Positions 50,749 through 60,602 are shown, numbered from the stretch's first letter. The stretch is DNA of 64,000 nt from Candidatus Omnitrophota bacterium (GCA_023229385.1 JALNZI010000001.1:1-64000), one strand, 5' to 3'. Made by a program: numbers and translations. Notes: generated from the letters alone by a model not told the origin.

Positions 50749-51400
50749 TAGTATTGTATATATTAATTTAGATAATGTTATGCTAAATTTTTATAAGTCA
50801 TTTAGAGTAAAGCATTATTTTCAAATACTCATAATGAAAAAGCATCCATTAGATTTTAACATATATACATACTACAATAAGCCTAACATTAAAAAAATAG
50901 TAGATGAACTTGTTTTAGATAATGGTATTGATTTTTGGATTAATTTACCAAAGACTTCAGTGTGTAAATTTTATTGGCATAGATTATCTGAATATACTAA
51001 TAGAATTTATTTCTTAACTAATTATAGAACAGAATCCGAGCAAAAAGGTAAAATAATTTGGGTTAATACTAATCTTAAAATGTATGATAACAATAAGATT
51101 ATATTTACCAATAATATTCCAAAATATGCTAAATCAAAATTATTTAATAATATTTTAATTGATAGTAATAGTAAAATGATTGATAGTTGGAATAATGCAG
51201 GTGGTATTGGGTTATTAGATTTAAATAAAAGAGCGGTTGCTAGTTATTATATAGATAAATCAATAGTTCCTCATTTAGAATTATACAAGGGAGTTAGTTT
51301 ATTGGCGGATATCCCTCAATCAGCTAGAAGATTGCATAGAATTAGTAAATATAACGAAGATATTAGGTCAGTGTCTCTAGATGATTGTAATATGATTTAA
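50729..51400 (+). CDS. HAD-like 5' nucleotidase-type protein, probably inactive
   Basis: 223 residues overlapping gp55 by 20 bases. Layout of 5'(3')-deoxyribonucleotidases: first strand YINLDNVMLNF, FLTNYR (motif II) and ILIDSNSKMIDSWNNAGGIGLL (motif IV). The nucleophile Asp of motif I is Asn, and one acidic residue of motif IV is Ser. It may bind a nucleotide or protein without hydrolysis, or keep altered activity. Confidence 0.6.
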   Translation: MVDLKSNSIVYINLDNVMLNFYKSFRVKHYFQILIMKKHPLDFNIYTYYNKPNIKKIVDELVLDNGIDFWINLPKTSVCKFYWHRLSEYTNRIYFLTNYRTESEQKGKIIWVNTNLKMYDNNKIIFTNNIPKYAKSKLFNNILIDSNSKMIDSWNNAGGIGLLDLNKRAVASYYIDKSIVPHLELYKGVSLLADIPQSARRLHRISKYNEDIRSVSLDDCNMI

Positions 51401-51404
51401 TTGT

Positions 51405-51410
51405 TAAAAT
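51405..51410 (+). promoter_or_regulatory. -10-type box TAAAAT, 6 nt from the ATG of gene 47
   Basis: TTGTTAAAAT, 6 nt, ATG at 51417; no Shine-Dalgarno. Confidence 0.45.
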
Positions 51411-51416
51411 TAAACT

Positions 51417-52496
51417 ATGGGAAATAAAATAGCCATAGTTGGCGATCCTCATATTGGGAAAAAATCAATTGAACAAGTTAAAAAAGATAAATTATTATTT
51501 TCTCAAGAAATCTTTTTTAATAATTTTTATAATTTCTGCATTGAAAATGATATAAATGAAATAATTTGGACAGGCGACATTTTTGACACTAATCAAGCAA
51601 TTGATTCATTTATATTACAATATGTAGTTGAATTATTTAAAATAAAATTTGGTGAGATGAGACATTATGTTATATTAGGAAATCATTGCCTTTATAACAA
51701 AGACAGCTTAAAAGTATCAGCATTATCTTGTATAGAGCATTTGCCAAATGTTAATGTATATAGAAAACCTACTAAAGTTAATCTATTAGGACATAATTTC
51801 TTATTTGTACCATATTTAGTTAGTTCAATTTATTCAAAGTTTGCAGATAATATTAAAAAACTTGGTTCACTTAATGAAATAATAGTAGGTCATTTTAATA
51901 TTATAGGGGCAAAAATGGAAAACGGCTTTCCTAGTCAATTTGGACTTAATATGAATGACCTATTAAATAATGTTAAATTAGTTATTAGCGGGCATTATCA
52001 TAATGTATCTCAATATATTAGAGGGCCGAATAAAATACAATATGTAGGTAGTCCATATCAATTAACTTTTGGGGATAGTAGACAAAATAGAGGTCATTGG
52101 ACTTTAGATGATAATCTTAATTTAGAATTTTTTGAAAATAAATCTAGTTATACTTTTTTAAAGATACAATCTGAGGAAATAGATAATTATAGTAATCTAA
52201 GTGATTCTTTTGTAATATGTGAATATCCTGCTTCTATATCAGAAGAGGATTTATTTACTTTGAATAAAAAAATAGAAAAACTTAATCCTATCTCGTACAA
52301 AGCTGAACCTAGAAATTTAGAGAATATTGAAGAATTAGCTTCTGAAAATGATGATAAAACAATTAGTGAAATGAGCGATGCCATAAACGTAGGTGATATT
52401 GTAAAAGTTTGCGAAGTATATATGAATGTTGAGCCTCCACCTGATAAAGCGGCGGTTATTAAAATAATTAATGATATAAAAGATAAAATAAAATAA
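51417..52496 (+). CDS. 47: Recombination endonuclease subunit gp47 (Mre11/SbcD-like)
   Basis: 359 residues. Phosphoesterase motifs all present: GDPHIGK, TGDIFDT, LGNHCLY, VGHFN and SGHYHN, then QYVGSPYQLTFGD as in Mre11/gp47. The C-terminal 70 residues are the gp46-binding segment. It acts with gp46 in end resection. Confidence 0.92.
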   Translation: MGNKIAIVGDPHIGKKSIEQVKKDKLLFSQEIFFNNFYNFCIENDINEIIWTGDIFDTNQAIDSFILQYVVELFKIKFGEMRHYVILGNHCLYNKDSLKVSALSCIEHLPNVNVYRKPTKVNLLGHNFLFVPYLVSSIYSKFADNIKKLGSLNEIIVGHFNIIGAKMENGFPSQFGLNMNDLLNNVKLVISGHYHNVSQYIRGPNKIQYVGSPYQLTFGDSRQNRGHWTLDDNLNLEFFENKSSYTFLKIQSEEIDNYSNLSDSFVICEYPASISEEDLFTLNKKIEKLNPISYKAEPRNLENIEELASENDDKTISEMSDAINVGDIVKVCEVYMNVEPPPDKAAVIKIINDIKDKIK

Positions 52497-52499
52497 TGT

Positions 52500-52505
52500 T
52501 ATAAT
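52500..52505 (+). promoter_or_regulatory. TATAAT box upstream of the glycosyltransferase
   Basis: GTTATAAT with an 8-nt gap to the ATG at 52514; no Shine-Dalgarno. Confidence 0.45.
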
Positions 52506-52513
52506 TTCTTTAT

Positions 52514-53929
52514 ATGGCTAAGAATAAAAATAAAAAAAGAAAATTCAATGGTGGATATGGGCGAGGTCAGAATCCAATGGCTGAAGTTCTGCGATTGAAT
52601 AATATGTTAGCAAAAATTGATGTAAATAAAAATGTAGATGAGGCTATTAAAAAAGTTAATCAAGTTAATAATAAAATAGTTGAAAACAATACAGTTCAAG
52701 TTGCTAATCAATTATTAGAAAATAGAACTATAATTAAAGATTTTACTGAGGGAGATTATTCTATATCTAGATATGTAGAAAAAGATAAGGTGCAAGTGGT
52801 TGATAAGCCGTTAGTAGTCGGATATTTAAGGGATTATTCGGGGTGCGGTCATTTTAGAATGGTATATCCTATGAATATGATCAATACTAAATTTGCATAT
52901 TCTGGTAAAATTAATTGCACATTATTTCCAGTTACTCTAACTCAAGAAGATATATTGCCGCATGTTAGATCTTTTGTTTTTCAAAGACCTATTGGAGATG
53001 ATCAAACTTTTAAAATAAGAGCTTATAAAAAATTTCAAGAACAATATCAATATAAATTAATAGGCGAATTAGATGATTATGTCTTTGATTTACCTGAGTA
53101 TCATCCAGGTTATGAAAACAATATAATACGAAATGTTAGAAGTTTACTAGTTAATTTAAGATTAATGGATGAAATAATTGTTTCAACTAATAATCTTAAA
53201 AAAGAATTAATTGAGCTAGGTATTGATACAAAAATAACAGTTATTGAAAATACATTACCAAAGTATCTATATCAAACTGATGTTAAAAGATTTAAATTCA
53301 GTGATATTATTAAACCAAAAATAGCTTTTACAGGATCGAATTTCCACTATAACAATAGTAAGCAATTAGATGGTGATTTTAGTGGAGCTATTAAAGAGTT
53401 CATAATTAAAAATGTTGATAATTTTGAATTTGTATTTTTTGGAGATGCCCCTTATTTCCTCAAAAAAGAAGTAAATGAAGGTAAAATAATAATTGTTCCT
53501 TATACTAACACTGTCGAATATTCTACTAATCTTAAGAAATATAGAATAGATTTTGTAATAGCCCCTTTAGTTGAAAATTTATTTAATTCTTGTAAATCTG
53601 ATTTAAGATACTTAGAAGCAAGTGCAATGGGATCAGTGTTTATTGGATATAAATTCTTAAATGGATTAACTAGTCCTTATCAAAACAATAGATTAACTTT
53701 GGATGAAAATTCTACAGTTGAAGATGTTGAAAATATAATTAAGAAATATTCTACTAAAGATTCATTTAATGATGAAATTTCATCACAATATAATGAGTTA
53801 GATGATAGATGGCTAGAAAATACTGCAAACTTGCTAAAGTATATTGAAGTATATTCATCAGGAATAAAAGGTTTAATAATAGAGCAAGATCATCCTCAAT
53901 ATGAGGAATTTAAACCCTTTATACGATAG
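52514..53929 (+). CDS. GT-B-type glycosyltransferase-like protein
   Basis: 471 residues. A Lys/Arg-rich N-terminus (NKNKKRKFNGGYGRGQNP) is followed by a Rossmann-like half (VVGYLRDYSGCGHFRMVYP, FKLIGELDDYVFDLPEYHPGY), then ITVIENTLPKYLY, KIAFTGSNFHY, and FVIAPLVENLFNSCKSDLRYLEASAMG, the usual E/D-rich donor-binding end of family-1 enzymes. In T4-like phages such genes modify DNA bases or glycans. It is just upstream of the polymerase. Confidence 0.7.
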   Translation: MAKNKNKKRKFNGGYGRGQNPMAEVLRLNNMLAKIDVNKNVDEAIKKVNQVNNKIVENNTVQVANQLLENRTIIKDFTEGDYSISRYVEKDKVQVVDKPLVVGYLRDYSGCGHFRMVYPMNMINTKFAYSGKINCTLFPVTLTQEDILPHVRSFVFQRPIGDDQTFKIRAYKKFQEQYQYKLIGELDDYVFDLPEYHPGYENNIIRNVRSLLVNLRLMDEIIVSTNNLKKELIELGIDTKITVIENTLPKYLYQTDVKRFKFSDIIKPKIAFTGSNFHYNNSKQLDGDFSGAIKEFIIKNVDNFEFVFFGDAPYFLKKEVNEGKIIIVPYTNTVEYSTNLKKYRIDFVIAPLVENLFNSCKSDLRYLEASAMGSVFIGYKFLNGLTSPYQNNRLTLDENSTVEDVENIIKKYSTKDSFNDEISSQYNELDDRWLENTANLLKYIEVYSSGIKGLIIEQDHPQYEEFKPFIR

Positions 53930-53943
53930 AATTGTTAAAATTT

Positions 53944-53978
53944 CTTAACAGCCCATAGGATAAATATAGGCTGTTAAG
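53944..53978 (+). promoter_or_regulatory. Hairpin operator candidate upstream of DNA polymerase
   Basis: A perfect 10-bp stem CTTAACAGCC/GGCTGTTAAG (53944-53953/53969-53978) with a 15-nt loop. The right arm overlaps the AAGGGGGA Shine-Dalgarno of gene 43. T4/RB69 gp43 represses its own mRNA by binding a hairpin just 5' of this site. No T-run follows, so it is not a simple terminator. Confidence 0.65.
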
Positions 53979-53985
53979 GGGGATT

Positions 53986-56900
53986 ATGTTTAAGAATATC
54001 TATGTAGATAAGTATAAAAATACTTTTAAAATTTGGAATACTGAAGATAAAGTTATTGAAAGTAAATTTCAATGCCGTTCTTGGGTAGAAAATCCTGGCA
54101 TAGATAGTCCATATAAAACGATATATGGTGTTCCGGTTATGCCGGTATTTAAGAACTATAAAGATGAATATCTAGATAGAACAGACGGCAATCTTAGGCA
54201 TGAAATAGATATTCAGCCTGAAATTAGAATATTAAGTGAATATTATGAGAAAGAAAAAGATTTAGATTTCGATATTAGTGATTTTAATATAATGTCATTT
54301 GATATTGAAACTGAAATTGGTTGCGGATTCCCTGAGCCATCTGAAGCCAAAATGAAAGTGAATCTTATTAGCTGCTATTGCACAAAGCAGCAAAAATATA
54401 TGATTTTTGGATTGCATCCAATAGATGATCAAAGATTTCATAGTTTAATTATTGAAAAAAATAAAATATATCAAGAGCAATTTCCTGATATTAATATTAC
54501 TGATAATTATACATATGTTTGCGCATATGAGGATGAAACTAGACTTTTAAATGATTTTTTTAAGTATGTAGAAAAAGCTCATCCTGACATCTATACAGGT
54601 TGGAACTGTATTGCCAAAAACTCAAGTCTATGGCTGCAAGATAGAATAATTGAAATTAAAGATTCATCATCTGGAGATAATACTTTCATTGATGGCAATA
54701 TTATCAAAACAGCTAATACTGGTTTTAAAAAAGCTTATAAAATAGAAACAGTAAATGGCTATTCAATCACTTCATCAGGTGAACATATATTTCCAATCAA
54801 ATATATTAAGGAAGGAAAATATTGCAATAATGTATCTAAATCTTTATTAAATAAGGACTGTAAAGTATCTGAATTAATTGATTTATCTAAAGAAAATAGA
54901 TTATTTTTAAAAGTAGATATTAGAAATAATACTAATAAAAAATATACATATAGGGATTTGTTAATATATGCACTAATATCTGGTCGAAATAGTAAATTAG
55001 ATATATTAATACCTGAACCTATATATACTAAGAATAGGAAAAAATTAAATGCTAATTATTCGTATAATAAAGCTAAACAATATCCTTTTAAATTTTCAGT
55101 AAATAATTGCAGAAAATTAGTAAATATTAGCGACTCTGAATTAATAGATTCTATTAATTCAATTGATGAAGCTGTGGTATTAATAGATAAAAGTAATGCT
55201 ACTATTAATTTAAATGAAATAATTCCTGATGATATTTTTAAGTTAATGGGATTAATATATACTGATGGTAGCTATTGCAGCAAGCATAAAGAATTTAGTT
55301 TTTATAATACTGATGAGCAGATATTAGATTGGGTGCTCAATTGTTTGCATTCAAATAAATTATCAAACACTAATTCATTAAGTAATGGTCATTTTTGCAA
55401 AAGAATACGTTGCACTAATTCTGCTAAAAATAATTTAATAAAAACATTAATATATAATGAAGACAAAAAAGATATTGATTTAAGTAATTTATCTAGAATA
55501 GCCTATTCTCAATTTTGCGCAATGTTTTCTGGATTAATTGACGGAGATGGATGGATTTCTAAAAAGAATTCAGCTATCGGATTTTGTAATTATAATAATA
55601 ATGACATTAATAAAATAGCTGAATTGCTACAATGGAATGGTGTATTATGCGGAGTTCATAAAAATAAAATACATATATCAAATAAATCTGTTAATACAAA
55701 GTTTATAAATTCTTTATCGTTAGTTGGTAAAAAAAGAGATTTAATAAGTAATATTAATCTAGTTGACAATAAGAATACTAAATCAAAATTATTAGATTAT
55801 ATTTTTTACGAAAATTATTACTATGTTAAGATTGATTCAATAACAGCAGTTGATTCAGTTGAAATGGTTGATATAGAAACTGAATCGCATTATTTTAATA
55901 CCAATTATGGAATTAAAACTCATAATTGTAACGCTTTTGACTTGCCATATTTGGTAAATAGAGCTAAAAATCTAGGAATGTATGAATATTTACTATTATC
56001 TCCAGTAAAAAAAGTATATTTAAGAAAATCCCGTAATGAAGAATATAATACTGAGGAATTGATTCCAGTAATTAGTGGAGTTTCTTGTATTGACTATTTA
56101 ACATTATATAAGCATTTCAATAAAGGTAGCCAAAAAGAAAGTTGGAAACTTGATTTTATTGCTAATGAAGAATTAGATGGATTAGGTAAAGTTAAATTAG
56201 GTGATACTGGATTAAATCTTGCTAAAAAAGATTGGACTGCTTTTTCTTTATATAACTTAGTAGATACGGTATTAATTACACTATTAGAACCTAGACTTCA
56301 AATGATCGAAACTCTTATAGGGACATGTTCAGAGGCTAGAATTCCCCTTGAATTCTTCTTCACTCCTAAAAAAGTGACGTTAGGATTTATGCTAACATAT
56401 ATGCACAGAAAAGGGTTGGTAATTCCATTTACTAAACCTGCGGTAAAAGAAAAATATGAGGGTGCCTATATTAAGATGAATCCAGGACCCTATAGGAATG
56501 TGTCATCATTAGATGCGAAATCAATGTATCCATCTATAATGATATCTTGTAATATTTCACCTGAAACTAAAGTAATATCTGATAAACCAATACCTGGATA
56601 TAGTAGATCAATTATTCCAAATATTTATTACAATAATGAAAAAAGAGGCATTATTCCTGAAATTGTTGCTTATATGGTTGATACTAGAGATGAATATAAA
56701 AAGCAACAAAAAATATATTCAAATCCAGAAAGACCTGAATATAATAAAACAAAGGCATCTTATTTTAAACGTAAACAGAATGCTTATAAAATATTTGCTA
56801 ACTCAATATATGGACTATTGGGTAATAATAACTTCCAATTCTATGATTTGGATAATGCGGCAACCATTACTGGAATAGGTAATAGGTTAATTCAATATGT

Positions 56901-58029
56901 AATTACTTATTTGAACGTATGGATTGACAATAAACTCGGAACCAATAAAGATTACTTTAATGAATTTGGCGAATTTGCAAATGTAAAAATAAAAGGTGAA
57001 TTAAGTGATACCTATATTAATTCAATACAAGATAATGAGCAAAAAGCTGGGCTGGGTAAATACACTAGATTGGCATTAGCGCATACTGATTCATTCTTCT
57101 TTGATTATAGTGATTTATATGAACCTTTTGAAAATAAAACTAGATCATATGAAGAATATGCAGCAATAAAAGAAAGGTTTAGTAATAAAAATAGCCCGTC
57201 ATTCAACATTCCATTAAAAAAATATTTTGAAGATATGCATGATGAACAATTGGAAAAGATGACTTTTACTGAATTCATGCTTAGATTTAATTATTGTATT
57301 TTTCAAAAAATAATAAACAAGATTACTCAAAGATGGTGCGAAACTTACTCTTATAGAGAAGATCGTATGTATTTCAAATTAGAAAAATGTTGTTCAAATG
57401 TTGTGGCATTAAGCAAAGCTCACTATATATGCTATCTGCAATATGATGAAGGTGATTTATTAATCAGACAGCCTTTTAAAAAGAGATTAAAAGCAGTTGG
57501 AGTTGAGATGATTAAGGCTGATACTCCCTCTTGGTCAAAAGCTAAAATTCTAGAAACTCTAGAGTTTACATTTACTAAAAACAATAAGCAAGAAGTTTCC
57601 AAATTTATAGGAATGCTAAAGAAAGAATATAAAGATCCCGCTAATATATCTAAAATATCTAGGCCGGTTTCGATAAATAGTTTAGGTCCAACCAAAGCCA
57701 ATAGTTTTCCAGCTCCTAGATTAGGGGCAATAAAGTGGAATGCAATTTTATCAGAAGATACTAATTTTTCAAATTATGAGCAAATAAGTGAGGGGACAAA
57801 GGTAAAATGGATTGCAGTAAAGTTGCCAAATAAATTCAATATTCAAGCTATTAGCTACAATAGCGATACTTGGCCTGTTGAATTAAATAGATACTTTAGA
57901 ATTGATTATGAAACACAATTTTACAAAACATTTAGACGCCCATTAGAGAAAATTATGGAATGTTATGGATGGGGCAATGTTTTTGATGGAAACGTAGATT
58001 CAATAAGAAGGTTCTTCGCACCAAAATAA
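53986..58029 (+). CDS. 43: DNA polymerase gp43 (family B) with intein
   Basis: 1347 residues; removal of residues 208-647 leaves 907, close to T4's 898. Exo I is FDIETEIG, Exo II is split as TGWN | CNAFDLPY by the intein, Exo III YNLVDTVLI; polymerase motif A SLDAKSMYPSIM, motif B KIFANSIYGLLG, motif C AHTDSFFFDYSD. The last motif is HTDS/AHTDS. C-terminal clamp-binding end reads RRFFAPK. Strong AAGGGGGA Shine-Dalgarno behind a hairpin. It replicates the genome with gp45. Confidence 0.93.
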   Translation: MFKNIYVDKYKNTFKIWNTEDKVIESKFQCRSWVENPGIDSPYKTIYGVPVMPVFKNYKDEYLDRTDGNLRHEIDIQPEIRILSEYYEKEKDLDFDISDFNIMSFDIETEIGCGFPEPSEAKMKVNLISCYCTKQQKYMIFGLHPIDDQRFHSLIIEKNKIYQEQFPDINITDNYTYVCAYEDETRLLNDFFKYVEKAHPDIYTGWNCIAKNSSLWLQDRIIEIKDSSSGDNTFIDGNIIKTANTGFKKAYKIETVNGYSITSSGEHIFPIKYIKEGKYCNNVSKSLLNKDCKVSELIDLSKENRLFLKVDIRNNTNKKYTYRDLLIYALISGRNSKLDILIPEPIYTKNRKKLNANYSYNKAKQYPFKFSVNNCRKLVNISDSELIDSINSIDEAVVLIDKSNATINLNEIIPDDIFKLMGLIYTDGSYCSKHKEFSFYNTDEQILDWVLNCLHSNKLSNTNSLSNGHFCKRIRCTNSAKNNLIKTLIYNEDKKDIDLSNLSRIAYSQFCAMFSGLIDGDGWISKKNSAIGFCNYNNNDINKIAELLQWNGVLCGVHKNKIHISNKSVNTKFINSLSLVGKKRDLISNINLVDNKNTKSKLLDYIFYENYYYVKIDSITAVDSVEMVDIETESHYFNTNYGIKTHNCNAFDLPYLVNRAKNLGMYEYLLLSPVKKVYLRKSRNEEYNTEELIPVISGVSCIDYLTLYKHFNKGSQKESWKLDFIANEELDGLGKVKLGDTGLNLAKKDWTAFSLYNLVDTVLITLLEPRLQMIETLIGTCSEARIPLEFFFTPKKVTLGFMLTYMHRKGLVIPFTKPAVKEKYEGAYIKMNPGPYRNVSSLDAKSMYPSIMISCNISPETKVISDKPIPGYSRSIIPNIYYNNEKRGIIPEIVAYMVDTRDEYKKQQKIYSNPERPEYNKTKASYFKRKQNAYKIFANSIYGLLGNNNFQFYDLDNAATITGIGNRLIQYVITYLNVWIDNKLGTNKDYFNEFGEFANVKIKGELSDTYINSIQDNEQKAGLGKYTRLALAHTDSFFFDYSDLYEPFENKTRSYEEYAAIKERFSNKNSPSFNIPLKKYFEDMHDEQLEKMTFTEFMLRFNYCIFQKIINKITQRWCETYSYREDRMYFKLEKCCSNVVALSKAHYICYLQYDEGDLLIRQPFKKRLKAVGVEMIKADTPSWSKAKILETLEFTFTKNNKQEVSKFIGMLKKEYKDPANISKISRPVSINSLGPTKANSFPAPRLGAIKWNAILSEDTNFSNYEQISEGTKVKWIAVKLPNKFNIQAISYNSDTWPVELNRYFRIDYETQFYKTFRRPLEKIMECYGWGNVFDGNVDSIRRFFAPK
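54607..55926 (+). other. LAGLIDADG intein in the Exo II motif of DNA polymerase
   Basis: 440 residues (208-647). Starts with Cys (block A CIAKNSSLWLQDR), block B has GYSITSSGEHIFPI, two LAGLIDADG helices (LMGLIYTDGSYCS and FSGLIDGDGWIS) for a homing nuclease, and the end YGIKTHN before Cys+1. All splicing residues are present, so it is expected to be active. The host motif joins as TGWNCNAFDLPY. Confidence 0.92.
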
Positions 58030-58056
58030 TAAATCATTACTTTGCTCATATTTTGA

Positions 58057-58062
58057 TATAAT
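58057..58062 (+). promoter_or_regulatory. TATAAT box, 6 nt from the ATG of uvsX
   Basis: TTTGATATAAT (extended -10), 6 nt, ATG at 58069; no Shine-Dalgarno. Confidence 0.6.
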
Positions 58063-58068
58063 TAAGAT

Positions 58069-59208
58069 ATGAGTAAACGCTTTGATATGGGAAAAATGAT
58101 AGCTGCTACTGGTAATGAATATGTTACCGCAGCAGGAGATCCAAAAGGTATAACTGATGAATATATTTCAACTGGATCATATGCTTTAAATGCTTTGATC
58201 TGTGGATCAATATTTGGAGGAATACCTAACAACAAATCTGTAATGTTTGCAGGTATTGAATCAGTAGGTAAATCTTTATTTACTGGATTTATTTGTAATT
58301 CTGCAATGAATATGGGTTATAAAGCTTTTTATTTTGAAACTGAAGGTGCAACTGATGAAAATACATTCAAGGGATTCAAAAAAACAAAAGGTGTAGATTA
58401 CGCAATATTACCAATTAAGACTATTGATGACTTGAGATTACAAGCATATCAAATTATTGATATGTATAAAGCATATTACAATAGCTTAAGTGCCGAAGAA
58501 TACCTAAAACGCCAAAAGATATTAATGGTAGTTGATTCAATAGGTATGTTAGGTTCTACTGCAAATATTAAAAATTTAGCTAAAGGCGAGATCAAAAGAG
58601 ATTTAACCAAACAGCAAGCATTAAGGGAATTATTCAGAGATATTACAGTTGATTTAAATATTTTAAAAATACCATTGATACCAGTAAATCATGTATACGA
58701 AACTATAGATCCTTATGGAGAGAAGTTTAAAGTATCAGGTGGTGGAGGTGGAAGATATGGAGCTTCTTCAATTATCACATTAAGTAAGACTAAAGTAAAA
58801 GACTCTACTAAGAAATTTCAGTTAGGTGTTATCATTAAAGCAAAGGCACCGAAGTCCAGATTCATCCAAGAGAATAAAGAAGTTGAAGTTTATTTAGATT
58901 TTAAAAAAGGATTAGATCCTTTCTACGGATTAAATAAATTTTTAGCTGATGAAACTATTCTAGCAAAAACCAAGAATAAAGAAGTTAGTGAATATTATTT
59001 AATCTATAGAGGAAAAAATGAATCTGGCGAATATGATACTGTTAAAGGAAATCCATTCAAAGATAAGCAAATTAGAGATGAAATTTTACCGTTAATTGAT
59101 GAAAAGGTAAAAGAAGATTTCTGTTTTGGTTCATCTGGATTAGGTAATGAAGATGATGAAGATTATTTAGATGACGTTGAAGTGGAAACTACAGAAGAGG
59201 TTGAATAG
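58069..59208 (+). CDS. uvsX: UvsX recombinase (RecA-like)
   Basis: 379 residues; T4 UvsX has 391. Walker A GIESVGKSLF, FETEGATDE, Walker B ILMVVDSIG, L2-type PVNHVYETIDPYGEKFKVSGGGGGRYGASS, and an acidic tail (EDDEDYLDDVEVE). It pairs homologous DNA with gp32, UvsY and gp46/47. A leaderless start is predicted from the TATAAT position. Confidence 0.92.
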   Translation: MSKRFDMGKMIAATGNEYVTAAGDPKGITDEYISTGSYALNALICGSIFGGIPNNKSVMFAGIESVGKSLFTGFICNSAMNMGYKAFYFETEGATDENTFKGFKKTKGVDYAILPIKTIDDLRLQAYQIIDMYKAYYNSLSAEEYLKRQKILMVVDSIGMLGSTANIKNLAKGEIKRDLTKQQALRELFRDITVDLNILKIPLIPVNHVYETIDPYGEKFKVSGGGGGRYGASSIITLSKTKVKDSTKKFQLGVIIKAKAPKSRFIQENKEVEVYLDFKKGLDPFYGLNKFLADETILAKTKNKEVSEYYLIYRGKNESGEYDTVKGNPFKDKQIRDEILPLIDEKVKEDFCFGSSGLGNEDDEDYLDDVEVETTEEVE

Positions 59209-59210
59209 AC

Positions 59211-59233
59211 AATCTCTTTGTTTAAAGGAGATT
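59211..59233 (+). promoter_or_regulatory. Hairpin covering the Shine-Dalgarno of gene 41
   Basis: AATCTCTTT pairs with AAAGGAGATT (one bulged G) around loop GTTT; the strong AAAGGAG site lies in the right arm, next to the ATG at 59235. It may lower or regulate helicase translation, or partly act as the UvsX transcript end. Confidence 0.45.
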
Positions 59234-59234
59234 C

Positions 59235-60602
59235 ATGAATAGCTTAGATGATTTTAGTAATTTAACACCGACTGAAATAGAAGATATTGTTTTAAGATAC
59301 TGTTTTAAAAATCATGAAGCGGGAGATAAAATATTCCCGCTATTAACCCCTGATCTTTTTCAAGATGAAGTGACTCAAAGGATAATAGTAGCCATACAAG
59401 GTTATTTCAATGAATTCAGTAGATACCCTAGACCTAGAGAATTATATGATTTTAAATTACAAACTAAAGATGAAAAATCTAGATTTGATGAAATAGGTAA
59501 AATCAATTTAAGCTATTATACTGATGATTTAATTAAATTAGAGATAGAAAAATTCATTAGAGGTAAATTAACATACTTAGCAATCAAAAAGACTGCTGAG
59601 GAATGGAAAGCTAATAACTACAACACTATGACACCTGTTGTAGAGGAAATCAAAAAAGCAGTTAATTTCACCATTAATACAAAGGTTGGAATATCTGTTA
59701 AAAAAGATTTTGATTCTCTAATGGATTATTTACAAAAAAAGATAAAAATGGTGCCTAGTGCTTTTACTGCATTAAATGGATTAATAGATGGTGGGCATCC
59801 TGCAAAAGCAGTTACCATGTATTTTGGAGAAGCAAATATAGGTAAAACTACCTTCTTATGTAACGATGCCGCATTTGCAATAGCACATGGTTATAGTGCA
59901 TTATACGTGACATTAGAAATGCCAGATTTTGAGATATTCAAAAAAATTGCAGCTAATCTATTAGAAGTACCTGTAAATAAACTTAAAGATGCTAATACTA
60001 GTGAATTAAAAAAGAAAATGGAAGGATTATGCAAGGCTGATTTAAAGATAATCGAGTATCCTTCTTTTGAAATGACTGCATATGATTTGAGAAATATATT
60101 AAGCGAATTAGCATATAAAGAGCATTTTAAGCCTGACATTATTTTCATTGATTATGTGAACTGTATGCTTTCCAGTAAACAAAGTGGAGGGCAGCGCCAT
60201 GAAGATCTTGGATATATAATGAAAGAGCTTGAGAACATCGCTAAAGAATTTGATTTACCAATAGTAAGCTGTTCTCAATTGAATAGAGATGGGTATGGTA
60301 CATTAGAAGTATCTGCAAAAAATATTGGAGAATCAATTGATATAATTAAGTATTGCGCACAAGGTTATGCAATTATGAGAGATCCTACTATGAAATCAAA
60401 GGGATTATTTTTAGTTAAAATATTAAAAAATAGATATGGACCTAATGAATTGCAATTTTATTTAAAAGGAAGAATGGAAATAATGAAAATAACAGATGCA
60501 ACTAGGAATGAAGTTGAATCTATACAAACTTCTATACAAACACAAAATGTAGTTGATGCTGATGGAGCCACAGTGGAGAGTGTATTTGATGATCAAAAAT
60601 AA
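59235..60602 (+). CDS. 41: Replicative helicase gp41 (DnaB-like)
   Basis: 455 residues. N-terminal helical domain about 1-150, then RecA-like: Walker A GEANIGKTTFLC, LYVTLEMPDFEIFKKIAAN (motif H1a), Walker B IIFIDYVNCM, SCSQLNRDGYGT and RYGPNELQFYLKGRMEIM. It unwinds DNA at the fork with the primase at 62548. AAAGGAG in a hairpin precedes the ATG. Confidence 0.92.
   Translation: MNSLDDFSNLTPTEIEDIVLRYCFKNHEAGDKIFPLLTPDLFQDEVTQRIIVAIQGYFNEFSRYPRPRELYDFKLQTKDEKSRFDEIGKINLSYYTDDLIKLEIEKFIRGKLTYLAIKKTAEEWKANNYNTMTPVVEEIKKAVNFTINTKVGISVKKDFDSLMDYLQKKIKMVPSAFTALNGLIDGGHPAKAVTMYFGEANIGKTTFLCNDAAFAIAHGYSALYVTLEMPDFEIFKKIAANLLEVPVNKLKDANTSELKKKMEGLCKADLKIIEYPSFEMTAYDLRNILSELAYKEHFKPDIIFIDYVNCMLSSKQSGGQRHEDLGYIMKELENIAKEFDLPIVSCSQLNRDGYGTLEVSAKNIGESIDIIKYCAQGYAIMRDPTMKSKGLFLVKILKNRYGPNELQFYLKGRMEIMKITDATRNEVESIQTSIQTQNVVDADGATVESVFDDQK

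Noticed and set aside
53959..53966. GATAAATA as a late promoter of DNA polymerase
   Set aside because: It lies in the loop of the operator hairpin and a start there would remove the left arm; the match is probably chance in AT-rich DNA.
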